64,000 bases of DNA, from contig OZ014411.1 in NCBI GenBank assembly GCA_963965975.1, positions 5,441,001 through 5,505,000 on the forward strand, in the 5' to 3' direction. This stretch comes from Xestospongia bergquistia. Its lineage: Eukaryota > Porifera > Demospongiae > Haplosclerida > Petrosiidae. How positions within the stretch are numbered: position 1 is the stretch's first letter; each line of letters begins with the position of its first letter. The translations under genes were made by a program, and so were the position numbers. Positions 37,301-48,159 of the stretch are shown in pieces. Below the pieces are notes generated by a model that made no database searches, was not told the origin of the DNA, and saw only the letters and a list, made by a program, of their open reading frames with translations.

Positions 37301-37885
37301 TGTATATGTGAATGTATATGTAAGAGTTACATCACCTTTGGAACTCTATCCACATGTAGGAACTAGGAACAGACTTATTAATATTATGATGATGTGGTCT
37401 ATTACATATTCAGCAATATTGTATATAGAGTATTAATAGTGACAGGAGTTCTTAGACAATTACACACAAAATTTAATCTATGCAAAATTTTAGATGAAGA
37501 CCTACATCAATATTGTCCTTTATTTCTGTCCTATATAAACTAGTTGTAGTAAAACATTGTTATTATCTCCTAAACTGCACTGTACATTATAATATAGTAT
37601 GATTTGGCAATACACCATATCACTAAAAGACAATGTAAAAAGATCAAAATACAACACATTAGTAATATTAATTAATATGTGGTTAAAAGCATTTTAATAA
37701 GCTAAAGATCATGTTTTATACTGTGTTTTTACTGTAGGTATCTTTCATTTCATTGTTCTCTGTATCCTGAGTTAGACTGGTGCAATGCTAACATTCATAG
37801 TATAGATGATGTAATAAAGTTGATTTCTAAGAGTCACAATAGACTTTATGATGATATATGCCATGATAGTAATAGCTTGTTCTAA
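25364..37885 (+). CDS. fng-like: Fringe-like glycosyltransferase, copy C (complete, 8 exons)
   Basis: Complete 371-aa Fringe-type O-fucosylpeptide GlcNAc-transferase. Exons: 25364-25657, 31200-31269, 32403-32520, 33841-34012, 34349-34431, 34765-34927, 35326-35393, 37738-37885. Residues 9-29 form the Golgi signal anchor after a basic MWWRKKR start. WFCHFDDDLYVN (DDD at 167-169), RYAGGPVYCLS, GPEDQLVGTVV and SFHCSLYPELDWC are in Fringe order. Exon 4 is 6 nt longer than in A and B, within the hypervariable segment (residues 199-211). NFT and two NAT sequons are possible N-glycosylation sites; the second NAT (FTNATDPSR) is unique to this copy. The frame and all splice sites are intact. AATAAA occurs about 100 bp after the stop. 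The enzyme class is by homology; the acceptor protein is not known. Confidence 0.92.
25671..25699. repeat. (TA)n microsatellite just after exon 1 of copy C
   Basis: TATATA tract about 15 bp past the exon 1 donor, at the same place as the far longer tract in copy D (47809-48161). Confidence 0.85.
26637..27317. mobile_element. hAT-type MITE, TAGTGTTGTTTTAGTTA family, copy 2
   Basis: 681 bp with ends TAGTGTTGTTTTAGTA and TTAACTAAAACAACACTA and an exact 8-bp duplication ATAAATAC (26629-26636, 27318-27325). Copy D has the unfilled site near 53860. A 45-bp palindromic insertion (26942-26986) is nested inside. Confidence 0.93.
26942..26986. mobile_element. 45-bp palindromic mini-insertion
   Basis: An insert that is almost only two inverted termini (TACCCAGGCTTTC / GAAAGCCTGGGTA) around a 6-nt loop. 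It is flanked by the exact 12-bp direct repeat CTAGCTGTAGCC (26930-26941, 26987-26998). Similar sequence, TACCCAGG...TTCGTGATAGAAA, starts the MITE at 14441. It looks like a minimal non-autonomous element. Confidence 0.7.
27478..28915 (-). pseudogene. Reverse-transcriptase element relic in intron 1 of copy C
   Basis: Minus strand. The RT active-site region reads TWYADDG (about 28590-28570), then KWWVKLAVIGPEYGYCPN-like text and [20 protein letters not shown] (28460-28380). Further on come FLPG/IHNL, SQPHAAYSVYTNGL, PDLSSPL and, at the C-terminal end, NVEHAVSCPCGTFSSIQHNK (about 27950-27890). The same family is in intron 1 of copy D (54180-57062), where more is kept, so the insertion predates the C/D split. 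Several frameshifts. Retrotransposon RT of a type common in marine invertebrates; I cannot assign the superfamily with certainty. Confidence 0.75.
28920..31199. repeat. Duplicated intron-1 block with 92-bp tandem repeat
   Basis: Two copies of the intron block (28920-29580 and 30050-31199) surround about 4.5 tandem units of about 92 bp (29606-30005) that begin ATAGCCCTCCTAACCACATA. Copy B has one unit (about 5153-5230). An AT-rich inverted repeat is at about 30838-30890. Non-coding. Confidence 0.8.
32896..33068. mobile_element. Fold-back MITE relic in intron 3 of copy C
   Basis: Orthologous to the element at 8771-8997. The right arm is kept; the outer left arm is replaced by unrelated sequence ending near 32890. 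Confidence 0.5.
35830..37650 (+). mobile_element. Decayed Ty3-type gag/protease region in the last intron of copy C
   Basis: Counterpart of 14406-16320. A gag-like stretch EAGLTYKKAFEMAQVMEV (about 36618-36672) matches the region before the zinc knuckle in Ty3-like gag proteins. The knuckle itself is damaged (CYQCG then a frame change near 36770). A small fold-back insertion (about 36403-36598, with GGAGCCATT / AATGGCGCC ends) interrupts gag. Many stops. Confidence 0.6.
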
Positions 37886-38279
37886 TTTTATATGTTCTGC
37901 CAATGATTAGTCTAATTTTTTAAAAACAATTATTTTTGAATAACATTCTTTCATATTAATAAGAAACATGAGATATCTATCTACAGAATAAATCAGATGT
38001 TCATAAACATGATATCTATCAAATAGATATCTCATGTTCTTCTCGACACAAAAAGAGAGTTTATACAATTTTGAGCCACAAGAGAAACCCAGCCATACCA
38101 CAAGAGAAACTCAGCCATACCACAAGACTAATGCAGGTATGATGACTCAGCAGAATCTGTTAGACAATACATTGGAGATTTCTACAGGAAATAGAGGTCA
38201 ATAAAACTTAAACAAACTTTAGAAGGTCTAATTTTATATCAAATATGACTCACTTGTATATTGTCAAACCAGATACTTG

Positions 38280-38593
38280 ATTGAATGATCAGCTAGTCAG
38301 TCACTCGAATAGTCGGTCAGTTAGATAGTCAAAATAATCAGTTGAATCATCAGTCCAAACATCAGTCAAATAGTCATTGGAATAGTCAATCAGTCAGTCA
38401 GTTGAATAGTCACAGGAGAGACAATAGTCAGGTGATAGCCAGTCAGTCAGTCAGTCAAGTACTTATTTGAATAATCAATCAGTCGGCCAATCAGATAGTC
38501 AATCAAATAGACAGACACTCATCAAGTCACTGAAGTCAGTCAAATAGTCAAATGCTTGATAGTTGAATGGTCAGTCAATCAGTCCAGTAGTCA
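38280..38593. repeat. GTCA-type minisatellite after copy C
   Basis: About 310 bp of degenerate GTCAGTCA/ATAGTCAGT repeats directly before the hAT relic at 38594. Copy B has nothing like it at the matching place. Confidence 0.85.
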
Positions 38594-39762
38594 AAGTTAG
38601 AATTGCTGTGGCAGATGCTGTCAGTGTGGGAAAGCTACTTTCATGTTTCAGATGTGAGAACACATGATTTGAAAGAGATTGCTAAAACCAATGGATTGGG
38701 TGAGCCATTACATTGGCCTGACTATAAAGAGGTACGGTTTGCTGAGTTCAGCCATCATCTGTTTGCTGTTTTCCTGCGAAATTACCGATGTTGTATTAAA
38801 TATTGGGAAAAGCAAAATGATGTAGAATTACTGGGGTTTCTTAGAAAGTGGACTGACAAAGATTTGCTACACCTGGTGACCTTGTTAGCTGATGTTACCT
38901 ACCTGTTGAAAGGGTTACAGAAAAGCCTTCAGAAACAAACGTGTGTACTTAGTGACCTTTCCAAAGTAAGAGAAAGATTTGTCAAGGAACTGGAAAATGT
39001 TAAAGGTAGTCCCTTAACTGGTGGATGGGAGGAAGCGTTTCTTACTGGCATTGATGAGATTAATATGTTTCTTGGCATACAATTAAAAGAATCTAGTTGC
39101 AGAACAGCAACAGCTCATGTATATGTCCCTAGTTCTAGTAGGAGGCTGTTCTCTGCAGTTCGTCTGGAAATTATCAATAGTCTTCAAAACTTTCCTGTCA
39201 GATTGTCTTGCAATAGATGATGATTTGAAAGCTGCAGTAAATTCATTGAGACCAGAACATTTTCCGCATCTAAATGATGACAAAATACGACTAGTTCACA
39301 GGGTCCTATTAGCTGATTTTGAACTCAGAGAGGTTAGTCAATCACTAAAGATTGTGTTGGATGCAGTTCAAAGTGCAAGTAAACTGTCTAGCTCTCAGTT
39401 ACTCAAGAAGCTGTTACAAAAGGATGATGATGATTACAGACCAACATGTATAGTAATAGCTAGAATTGTAACCACAATACCACACTTGAGAGAATCATTT
39501 CAAGTTATAATTGTATTAAATCAACCAATCGTTCATCATTATCCAATGATACTTTGAAGGACTATTTAGTCGTACGTCACAACATGCCTTGTGTTGCTCA
39601 ATTTGATGTGTGACCAGCAATAGAAGAATGCAAGGAGTATGTCCAGAGAAAACCATGGCAAAGTCAAGACATAGCATATTTCATGTGTCAAGAATATGTT
39701 GTAGCTCTTTTTGGAACATCACACAAGAAGAAAAGTACTGATGCACCTAAAGTAACATTTTA
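38594..39762 (+). pseudogene. hAT transposase relic (KIAA1586/ZNF862-like)
   Basis: Starts inside the hAT core: VRFAEFSHHLFAVFLRNYRC, then IKYWEKQ and LLHLVTLLADVTYLLKGLQK (38603-39220). A second frame continues the C-terminal half (about 39117-39520: FLSDCLAIDDDLKAAVNSLR...). A third frame gives the dimerization end: NRSSLSNDTLKDYLVVRHN, then AIEECKEYVQRKP (39527-39660), with an in-frame TGA near 39612. The N-terminal zinc finger and first catalytic region are absent. It is surrounded by minisatellite and unit repeats, and no terminal repeats are seen. Dead element. Confidence 0.75.
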
Positions 39763-39884
39763 AATGCTTTTTTTTCTTTGTTTATGATTTTGATTTTTTT
39801 ACAATTTTCTCAAAAATATATGTATGATGTGAAGAATGTGAGAGTGGGCAGTGATAATTTTTTTCAAAATTTAGGCACTGACTA

Positions 39885-40560
39885 GTTGCTTCTACAACCA
39901 CATTGCTTTTACACCGACTTTGCTATAGTAATAGAATCATGGCTTCAATTGAACCTATAGCCAGATACTATTTCAACTGAACTAACCTAGTTAGTTAAGT
40001 TGAAATAGTTAGATAGTGTCTATTTCTTGTTCATAGCAGGGCTGGGATCAAAATACAATTACAATTACATTCTATCAAATACAAATCCAATTATTGCACA
40101 TAACCTACAAAGACTTCTTTCTGGCTTCTAGTTGCATGGCTTTATATATAACTTAATTAGACCAGCTTCAGTTTTGTGGTAACTCAATATTGGGCTTACA
40201 TCATATCATGAGATTCTGATAATGAAAACAATGTTAGAAGTGATAAAATAATATTTTAAGTGTGGATTTCCTGTCGGACAAATAGGCACTGCCCTCTCCT
40301 TATGGAAAGCTATTAGTAACACAAAATAAATGTCATATTCTGATGGTGAAATGTCACATTCTGTCCTTAACAAAATGTCATATTCTGGCTTTAAAATGAC
40401 GTAGTTAAGCTACAAAAGCTGCCTCTTATGCTAATCTACTTAAATGTTTCATTGTTACGTATCTCGAACTTTAGAATGACATGCTGTCATTCTGTCAAAA
40501 GAATTGGCTTGACTTATGCAAAAGTCATGCGCATGACTGCTACTCTATGATATGTACTTA
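39885..40560. repeat. Unit repeat, copy 3
   Basis: Third partial copy of the 19237/22976 repeat, again followed by TTGACTTATGCAAAAGTCATG and a GTCA array. This shows that the repeat belongs to the upstream part of each Fringe unit. Confidence 0.75.
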
Positions 40561-41255
40561 GTCAAATGATCAGTCAGTCAGTCAGTAAGTCACTTAGTCA
40601 GTCAAATAGACAATCACATGGTCAGGTCAGTCAACCAGACAGTCAGTTGAAAATAATCAGTCTTAATGGTCAGTCCAATAGTTAGCGATTCAGTGAAATG
40701 GTCAGTCAATTGCAAACAGTCAATTAGTCACTGAAGAGTCAGTCAGTCCAATAATCAATCAATAGCCAGTGCAATCAAACACTCAGTATTAAATAGTCAA
40801 ACGGTGTCGGTCAGTCAGTCAGTCAACTAGCTAGTTCAGACCAGCACTCATCAAGTCAGTCAAAAAGTCAAATGCTTTGTTGAATAGTTGCTACAGCCAG
40901 TCAGTCAAGTACTTGGTTGAAGGTTCAATTAGTCGTCAGTCAATCATTCAGGCAGTCAGCCAGTCAAAAAGTCAATGAACGATCAAACCTGGCCCAGCAG
41001 TCAAATAATCAGCCTGTTAATTATTTCAATAGTCAGTCAATACATCAGTCCAATCATCAGTCTTCTAGTCAGTCATTAGTCAGTTGAATAGACAGTCAGT
41101 CAGTAAGTCAAGTAGTCAGTCATTCAGTTAAATAGTCTGTAAAAACAGTCATTAGTCAGTCAAGTAGTTGAATCAATTGTCAAATCAGGTACTTGGTTGA
41201 ATGATCAGTTAGTCAGTCAGCCAGTCACTTGAAAAGTCAGTCAAATAGTCAGTTG
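40561..41255. repeat. GTCA-type minisatellite upstream of the copy D block
   Basis: Degenerate CAGTCAGTCAAATAGTC array, same order of variant units as in 2780-3492 (for example GCCAGTGCAATCAAA). It ends with GTTGAATAGTTTTGATGCTAAGA as before B and C. Confidence 0.9.
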
Positions 41256-41284
41256 AATAGTTTTGATGCTAAGACATTATTTTC

Positions 41285-41515
41285 TAATATTCTTTGAAAC
41301 GAAGACTGCAGCTCCATGGCGCACAACTTGCAATCTCTATCTTTTCGTCCCTTGTAATAACACGTTTCATTTATATCATCATAGTCAAATCCAAAGAACT
41401 GGGCACCAGACGCCCTTTCTCGCATTAGGCGAGTGAGCGTCTGAGGACGAGGTGTTCTGCCAACGGTCACAGACAATGATTATTTTTGTTCGGGCGATAA
41501 TTTTGTTTGAAACAA
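41285..41515 (+). promoter_or_regulatory. Displaced upstream block of Fringe copy D
   Basis: Matches the blocks directly before copies B and C (TTTGAAACGAAGACTGCAGC; hairpin AGACGCCC...CTCGC-attag-GCGAG...GAGCGTCT at 41408-41441; TTGTTCGGGCGATAATTTT). Here no exon 1 follows; the expected TAGTAACG-ATG lies about 6 kb away at 47475. The intervening DNA is transposon sequence. Confidence 0.6.
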
Positions 41516-42374
41516 ACTGTTCACGTATTATACTCTGTCCGAGTTGAGAAGAGCCACCCAGACATGTGAATAACTTTGCCGTTTTACGTGCTATCCACAT
41601 GGGACTTGCACAATCGATTGAGCTTGCAAATGCGCATTTTATATATAAAATTTGGCTCTCTAGTGCCACGAGAAAGTAGCAAATTACAAAACTCCATACA
41701 TTTTCAATGGCATACCTTTGACACACTTCAAATTATACACCTTCGAGGATTTAATAAATAACAACTTTCGCCTTGAGAAGTCAGTCATCTGTCACGTGAA
41801 AATTCTAAATTACAGTTCTAATTATATGAACAGATGTTCTAATATAACAATTATTAATTATTATTATTAAAATAATAACCAGGTATTGTTTTTTTGTGAT
41901 TTAAGGCAGCTATAAAACCACCAAGGTTCTGTAAAAAAGTTTTAACAAAGAAAGAACACTGAGAATGGCTTCTCGATCAAAATCATCAACTAACAGGCAT
42001 TGTTTCAGAGATCTTGAGTCCGTTTATACCTGTTGAGTTCTTTGAATAGTAATAGAACTCGCAACAACCTCTTTTCTATGTGATCTTTGTCTCTTTCTCT
42101 TAGGCAACAGGAGAGTGTGACCATGTGTTCTCATAATATGCACGTGAACAAATAATGAAAAACTACTTCAGCGCTAATTGCATTCAATAGGAGAGGAATA
42201 CGTCACCTTACCTTCCGTGCATAAAACACCTTTTTTTTAATAACGGGCTAAAGACAGGAATCTTACTATCAAAAATTCATGAAGATAGGCGTGGCGATTG
42301 CAGAGCCATGAATAATGTAAGTAATTAAGATATATGAATAAAACATTAAGACGTGTGTGTGCAACATTGAAGGA
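41516..42374. other. Left flank of the MULE-like segment
   Basis: Non-coding. GTCCGAGTTGAGAAGAGCC (41548) resembles GTCCAAGTTGAGAAGAGCC at 58608, and GCATAAAACACCTTTTTTT (42220) is the inverse of a segment at 58631-58655, so pieces of one repeat family occur here. I could not match a terminal inverted repeat with the right side near 47460. Confidence 0.4.
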
Positions 42375-43741
42375 ATGGATGACGATGATTTTTCTGAAGT
42401 TCCTGCTGCTTGTGAAAGTAGCAAAAAGTTTCCTGAAGTTGGACTACAGAATCTAGGAAATACATGTTTTGCAAATGCAATAGTGCAATCACTGATTCAT
42501 TCCCCAGACTTTCACAGATATTTGATGTCACATAAAGAAAGTGGTATGTAACTTTAATATTTTTGTCAATTGTACATTGAATTGTCTGTCTTTTTTTCAA
42601 GAATGCACAGGTATATTTTGTATGGTATGTGTACTAAAAAAAACAAAACAATAATTACAAAATAGTTCAACTTCAATTGCTCCTAAGGAGTTGTACAAAA
42701 ATATGAATAGTTAGTCATAATATACAATATTACTATGAATCATCTTTCCAAAGAAATATTACCATATTGGCAGTTTAATAATCAAGAGAATGCCCATGAA
42801 CTTCTATGTGGAATTCTTATTTTTAAGAGCCTATAAGATGCAGACATTATGTAACTTTTATTTTCAAACAATAATGTAACAAACAATATTAACACAATGT
42901 TCTATGTAGTATACTAAAATAAACATTGGCATTGACACTGCAGGTGAGTAAATGATTTATATGTTGATGACATTAAAATCCTTTAAAAAATACAGTTCGA
43001 TGTGTAGAATGTAATGCAGTAAAAATAACAGAAACATATCAGTCTCACATTCAAATTGATACACAGGTTGGTTAAAATACAACAGCTAGCTGTGTTGAAG
43101 TAACTGTTTTTCAGAGTGAAAATGTACATAAAGGTATTAGTAAAAATCACAAAGAAGAAACGTTGTCTCTTGATGATCTTGTACATTATGAATGGTACAT
43201 TTCCTAGCATTTTCGAACTGATAGTAATATATTCTCTACTAGATGTGAGAAAGATGCTCAAGCTGTTTTGAAGCATGACATATCCCACCTGCCATCAACG
43301 CTAATAATTCATATCAGAAGGTAGATAAATTTATGAAATTAGATGACTAGTGTTACCACTAAATTAAATGTAAGGTTTACCTGGGAGAGTACACATGCTA
43401 AGAAAGATAGTCGGCATGTACATATTACTGAGTCAGTAGAAGTCCATGATAAAAAGGTGTTTCTATCAACTGAAGTTACGATATGACATAATTAACTTGT
43501 TCATATTTAGGCAAACACAAAATGATATATTCTGTCCTCCATTATTGTGCACATTGGCTCTATCCCACAAGCAGGTCATTATGTGTCAAATGCTCGTACA
43601 GCTGAGAGATGGTATGAGTTTGATGATGCATTGGTAAGTTTTTTAATTCAGTATCAATATCATAAAAAATTCATGATAGGTGACACCAACAGACCTGGCA
43701 AATGTTTTAACAAAGGAAGCATATATTCTATTCTATACTGA
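42375..43741 (+). pseudogene. Ubiquitin-specific protease (USP) relic
   Basis: Cysteine deubiquitinase fold readable in pieces. The Cys box is VGLQNLGNTCFANAIVQSL (42438-42494). FNNQENAHELL (about 42776-42808) matches the QQDAHEF motif. CVECNAVKITETYQS (42998 on) and a later C-K-D stretch give the zinc-binding thumb, then KHDISHLPSTLIIHIRR (to 43321). The His box is GHYVSNARTAERWYEFDDAL (43574-43633), and the end is LTKEAYILFYTE (to about 43741). Exon-intron borders are visible at 42542 and 43633. A stop at about 43204 in the thumb region and frame changes make it inactive as it stands. The Cys, His and Asp catalytic residues are all still encoded. It lies just before the Ulp1 relic in the same orientation. 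Confidence 0.85.
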
Positions 43742-44312
43742 GGTTTGTGGCTGAGGTTTAGCACACACTTGAGTTTGACATTGAAATCATGTATGATATG
43801 ATGTGTAAATTACAACATTCCAATCAACACTTTTCTGTCATTTTCACACTAATATAGGTGAAACATGAAATCAAAACTGACAAAACTAACAGAATCCACT
43901 CTTCCTACAAAGAAAGGTTGTTGCTGATATTAATTACATTTACCATAGTATACTACATGTATTTAGATATAGAGAAGTGTATTCAAATGCAGTCACTTAC
44001 TTCAACAGTTGTGTCAATTTCTTGGGAGAATGCACAGCACACATACAAACAGCAAATTGATGTCAAAGGGACTGATCTCCAGCGTCTACATCAGGTTTAG
44101 GAATCAAGTTCAAGTGGTGAATGTTGGCTCAATGACAATGTATGAAATGCAACAGATTACCAATAAAAACATTTAAATAACATTCCAGATAGTCAATGGC
44201 TATATCCTCATAATATGTAATAGTATTAAGAAAAAACTGTAAGTAAAGACATAAGAAGAGCTGACATTAACTCTTTATAGGGAGTGAACATACTACCCAT
44301 TAGTTCTTTTTT

Positions 44313-45064
44313 TTGGAGGCTTTAAAAGACAAAGGAATTGACAATATACTTGAAAAGTGCTATAAAAAGGTAGAACTTCATTATCCATTACTACCAATTG
44401 CCTCACTTGAACAGATCAAAACGTTTTCAGAATTTAACATGTGGTTTATACCTGTCAACAGATCTGCTCATTGGACAATGATGGTATATCACACAGTCCT
44501 CACTTTTAGTGTTACTGTATATGTATTCTAAACAGGTCATTGACTTCAAGAGAAGGATCATACATTACACAGATTCCTATGTCTGTCCTATCAATATAAC
44601 ATGGGCCGAAAAAGCAATAACGTGAGACAAAAATATTACCACGTTCATTACACCTTCCTGTTATGTAACGAATAGGAAATTTATAGATGAAAGATATATG
44701 CAGGAAACAGGAAATAACTTTTGACTGGACAAAATGGGACAGAAATGTTTATCCTGTAAGTAGAAATACAATATATCACAATTAATGTTTGAAGAAAAAC
44801 TTCATTACAATAGCATGCACCACCTCAACAAAACTCAATTGATTGTGGCATATTTGCAATAAAAGTATGTAGTGGTATTGTGATGGTTTCCTTTCAATAC
44901 TAAAAATATAGATGGCACTATGTATTGCTAGCGCAACTGATGCAGACTTTACCCACATATAAGGTTTATAAATCATGAAAGCTATGTTCATTTACCAGTA
45001 CAGAATGATGTACCAAGATTTATATATGAGGTCATGTATGAAATTCTCAATCAACACCTTTTGT
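44313..45064 (+). pseudogene. Ulp1/SENP-type cysteine protease relic
   Basis: C48-type SUMO-like protease. MWFIPVNRSAHWTMM (44442-44483) contains the catalytic His. After an intron (donor GTATAT, acceptor near 44536) comes VIDFKRRIIHYTDSYV with the catalytic Asp. The Gln and Cys segment PPQQNSIDCGIFAIKVC is at about 44821-44871, followed by VQNDVPRFIYEVMYEILNQH (44999-45058). All four catalytic residues (H, D, Q, C) are readable, but stops and frame changes separate the segments. Ulp1-like proteases are known in some plant MULEs and in Zisupton/KDZ transposons. Confidence 0.85.
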
Positions 45065-45389
45065 AAGTTGCTAATAACTTAACCATGACACATGTATTAC
45101 ATCAGGGAACACAATGAAGATCGATTAAATCTGCAGAAAAATTCAGCTCTTGCCTGTGCAATTAAAAGTAATCCAATCAGAGGAAGTGCTAGCAATGGTG
45201 GCCTACAGCCCTCAAAGTGTAAGTCTCAATTAATGGGCATCTTATTTTACCATATGATAGTAACTAATGCAATACAACCAACAAATACCTAAGTCACATC
45301 ACAAGTCAGTAATCCAACCATAGGAAGTGGTATCAAAGGTGGTCTACAGCTCTTAAAGAGTAAGTTTTAACTCATGAGCAACTTACTTT

Positions 45390-46625
45390 GTGTACGATAG
45401 CAACCAAGATCAATTTGTGCTTCACAATTTTCTCACAGCAATTAAGAAGAGGGTCAGTTCCATAATACCACAATGGTTCATGTCTGATGACGCTGAGCAG
45501 TTTTATAATGCCTGGAGGTCAGTGTTTGGTGAAGTCAACAACAAACTGTTATGCACCTGGCATGTAGATAGGACATGGCATGAGAAACTGTTGTTGATAA
45601 AAGACAAACAGACACAGGTAGCAGTGTATCACAACTTGCATGTTTTACTGGAAGAGAAAGACATACAGAAATTTCAAATACTTCTAACAAAAACAATTCA
45701 ACAACTTCAGATGAATGACGAAACATCTCCTGGACCATTTGCAGAATATTTTATCAGAACCTACATAGATAGAAAACAATAATGGGCACAATGCTATAGA
45801 CAGGGATCGTTTATTAATATGAACATGTATGTTGAGGCTTTCAATCGTGTATTAAAGTATATATACATGAATGGTAGGATCAATAAAAGAGTGGACAATT
45901 GTATCAATACATTAATGAAAATTACAAGGGACAAAGCATTTGAACGACTTATAAAACTAACCAAAGGAAAGAAGACAAAGAGATTGATTGACATACACAA
46001 AAGACATTTAACCAGCAAGGACATGACAATAGATTCAGTTGAACAAGTTAAAGATGGAGTATGGGATGTGACATCATCATGTGGTAATGACAAATATAGA
46101 GTGACTATAGAGAATGAGGTATGCCCAGTGAATTGTAGACTAAGATATAATGACTGCAACACATGTGTCCACTCCTACTCCTATACATGTCAAGACTATA
46201 CTACAATAGGAAACATAATATGCAAACACATTCATTTAATGGTACAATTTCAACAACACAACAGTCAAGAACAACTAAATGAAAACAACTCAACTAATGA
46301 TGGAAAGAATTCAGACAAAGAACTAAATGACTTACTTAAAGCAATAATGTCAGTTAGTGGTGATTTGGACATTATTGAAACCAGACAACACGTTTTTAAC
46401 AAAATTCAGACTATTACAACATTAGTAGAACAATGTACTGATAAACAGACATTACAAACAATAAACACACAGCTTGGTACCACAATAGGACTAATAAAAT
46501 GTCATTTAGAGCAGACGAAACCAGTACTTCCACTGACACAACATGAACCAGTAAATAAAACTATAGCTCCACAACGACCATTCTTCAGCACTCGAAAAAG
46601 ACCAAAAAACCATCAGTTAGACTAG
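45390..46625 (+). pseudogene. MULE transposase with SWIM finger, one in-frame stop
   Basis: Core: AIKKRVSSIIPQWFMSDDAE (second catalytic Asp) and KLLCTWHVDRTWHEKL (the C-x2-H motif of MULE transposases), 45438-45596. An in-frame TAA (45780-45782) interrupts between DRKQ and WAQCYR; the frame then goes on for 268 codons through MYVEAFNRVLKYIYMNGR. Next is a Cys/His-rich SWIM-like region, CPVNC...CVHSYSYTC...CKHIH (46120-46236). The first catalytic Asp region, expected before 45390, is not recognisable. Without the stop this would be one long frame. Downstream spliced pieces (46767-46952 DTLILLCTKDRADKIING...; PHD) probably belong to it. Confidence 0.85.
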
Positions 46626-46989
46626 CAAAGCCAAAGAACACTGAAAAAAAAGAAATTGAAAAACAATTAAACAATGACACAAGATTGTATATGACAAAGA
46701 AAGCTGCATATGGTAAGACTAAATCTAACATTAAATAATAAAATAACAATTACTTTCAATTTATAGATACTCTAATACTGTTATGTACCAAAGATAGAGC
46801 AGATAAGATCATTAATGGAACAGCAAACAAATTAACACTGGTACAAATGAAAAAGAAAATGGACAACCTACCTGATGAGATAATTGACTTTGATATCTCT
46901 AACATTCAGGATTACATGATAAATGAAGCATGGGAAACATTACAACAACTAGGTAAGGTGACATTACACTTCAACCATACTATCATCAA

Positions 46990-47262
46990 CTCAAAACCAC
47001 AGTGACTACAAACGTCTTGAATGGATGTGCTCTCATTGCCAACTATCTACAAGACACAGAAACATGATAGAATGTGATGACTGCTGCAGATGGTTTCACT
47101 GGTAAGTATATTAAATGGTATATTATATATACTAGATTTGGTAATAATATATAGACTAAGATTAACATCTATTATTACTATCTATTTTGTAGGACATTTT
47201 GTGAATATTGAAAATCCACCAACTGCTGCATGGATCTGCTCAAGTTGCAATCAGCATTAAGA
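46990..47262 (+). pseudogene. PHD finger exons of the MULE-like element
   Basis: Two exon pieces. The first, to 47101, encodes LEWMCSHCQLSTRHRNMIEC, then DDCCRWFHW and a GTAAGT donor. The second, about 47193-47262, encodes ENPPTAAWICSSCNQH and a stop. The pattern C-x2-C...C-x2-C...H...C-x2-C fits a PHD finger, though the Cys expected after WFHW is out of frame at the junction. PHD fingers bind histone H3 tails and could guide insertion (inference). Confidence 0.75.
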
Positions 47263-47482
47263 TAAAGTCAATTAAAATAGAAGAATGACTACACTAGATC
47301 TAATCACTTACTTTTGAGTTTGTTTACTACACAAGACATCACTTGCTTTTTACTTTTACTTCCTTTTTACTTTTAAGTTTGTTACAGTATAATTATTAAT
47401 TGTTACTCCGCCTACTGTTAATTTAGTTGCTATGAATATATAATATACTATTCAGCCGCTTCTTCTCCAGAGCATAGTAACG

Positions 47483-47821
47483 ATGTGGTGGAGGAAAAAA
47501 AGGAATGCCTACTATTTTGTCTTCCTCATTCTTATATTAGCTATTCTTTTTGTTATCCTTTCTAAATACAATGTTGTAAAGGAGGCAAAAGCTGGATTAT
47601 TACTACCGTCATCGTTGATACTAAATCGCAAAGTATGGAAGGCAAATCGAAAGAATCGTTTGTCCAAATGCTATCAAGTAGACCTAGAAAAACTCAATAG
47701 TATTTATTTAAGTGTGAAAACGTCCAAGAAATTCCACCAAAAACGTCTGGCTCCTCTGTTGGTGACATGGATGCAAGCATTAAACCCACACCAGGTTAGG
47801 ATTGAGGTTATATATATATAC

Positions 47822-47865
<44 letters not shown>

Positions 47866-48107
47866 CATATATATATATATACATACATATATATATATAT
47901 ATACATACATATATATATATATACATACATATATATAATTATACATACATACATATATATATACATACATATATATATATATACATACATATATATATAT
48001 ATACATACATATATATATATATACATACATATATATATATATACATACATATATATATATATATATATACATATATGTATATATATATACATACATACAT
48101 ACATACA

Positions 48108-48159
<52 letters not shown>

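Larger units (their letters stand above)
41536..47460 (+). mobile_element. Multi-domain MULE-like element with USP and Ulp1 proteases
   Basis: Segment inserted between the copy D upstream block and exon 1. All its coding relics lie on the + strand in this order: ubiquitin-specific protease, Ulp1-type protease, MULE transposase with SWIM finger, PHD finger. Pieces are separated by GT-AG introns, so they may have formed one or two spliced genes. Boundaries are approximate, inferred by comparison with copies B and C; clean terminal repeats or a target duplication were not found. Confidence 0.6.

Noticed and set aside
41385..41726. 113-codon minus-strand frame over the displaced upstream block
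   Set aside because: No domain resemblance, and it crosses the boundary between the unit block and inserted DNA.
45794..46162. 122-codon open frame on the minus strand
   Set aside because: Antisense shadow of the MULE transposase, which has clear family motifs on the + strand.
47400..47483. Right terminal inverted repeat of the MULE-like element
   Set aside because: The sequence before exon 1 (CTTCTTCTCCAGAGCA) only weakly mirrors GTTGAGAAGAGCC at 41555; not enough to claim paired ends.
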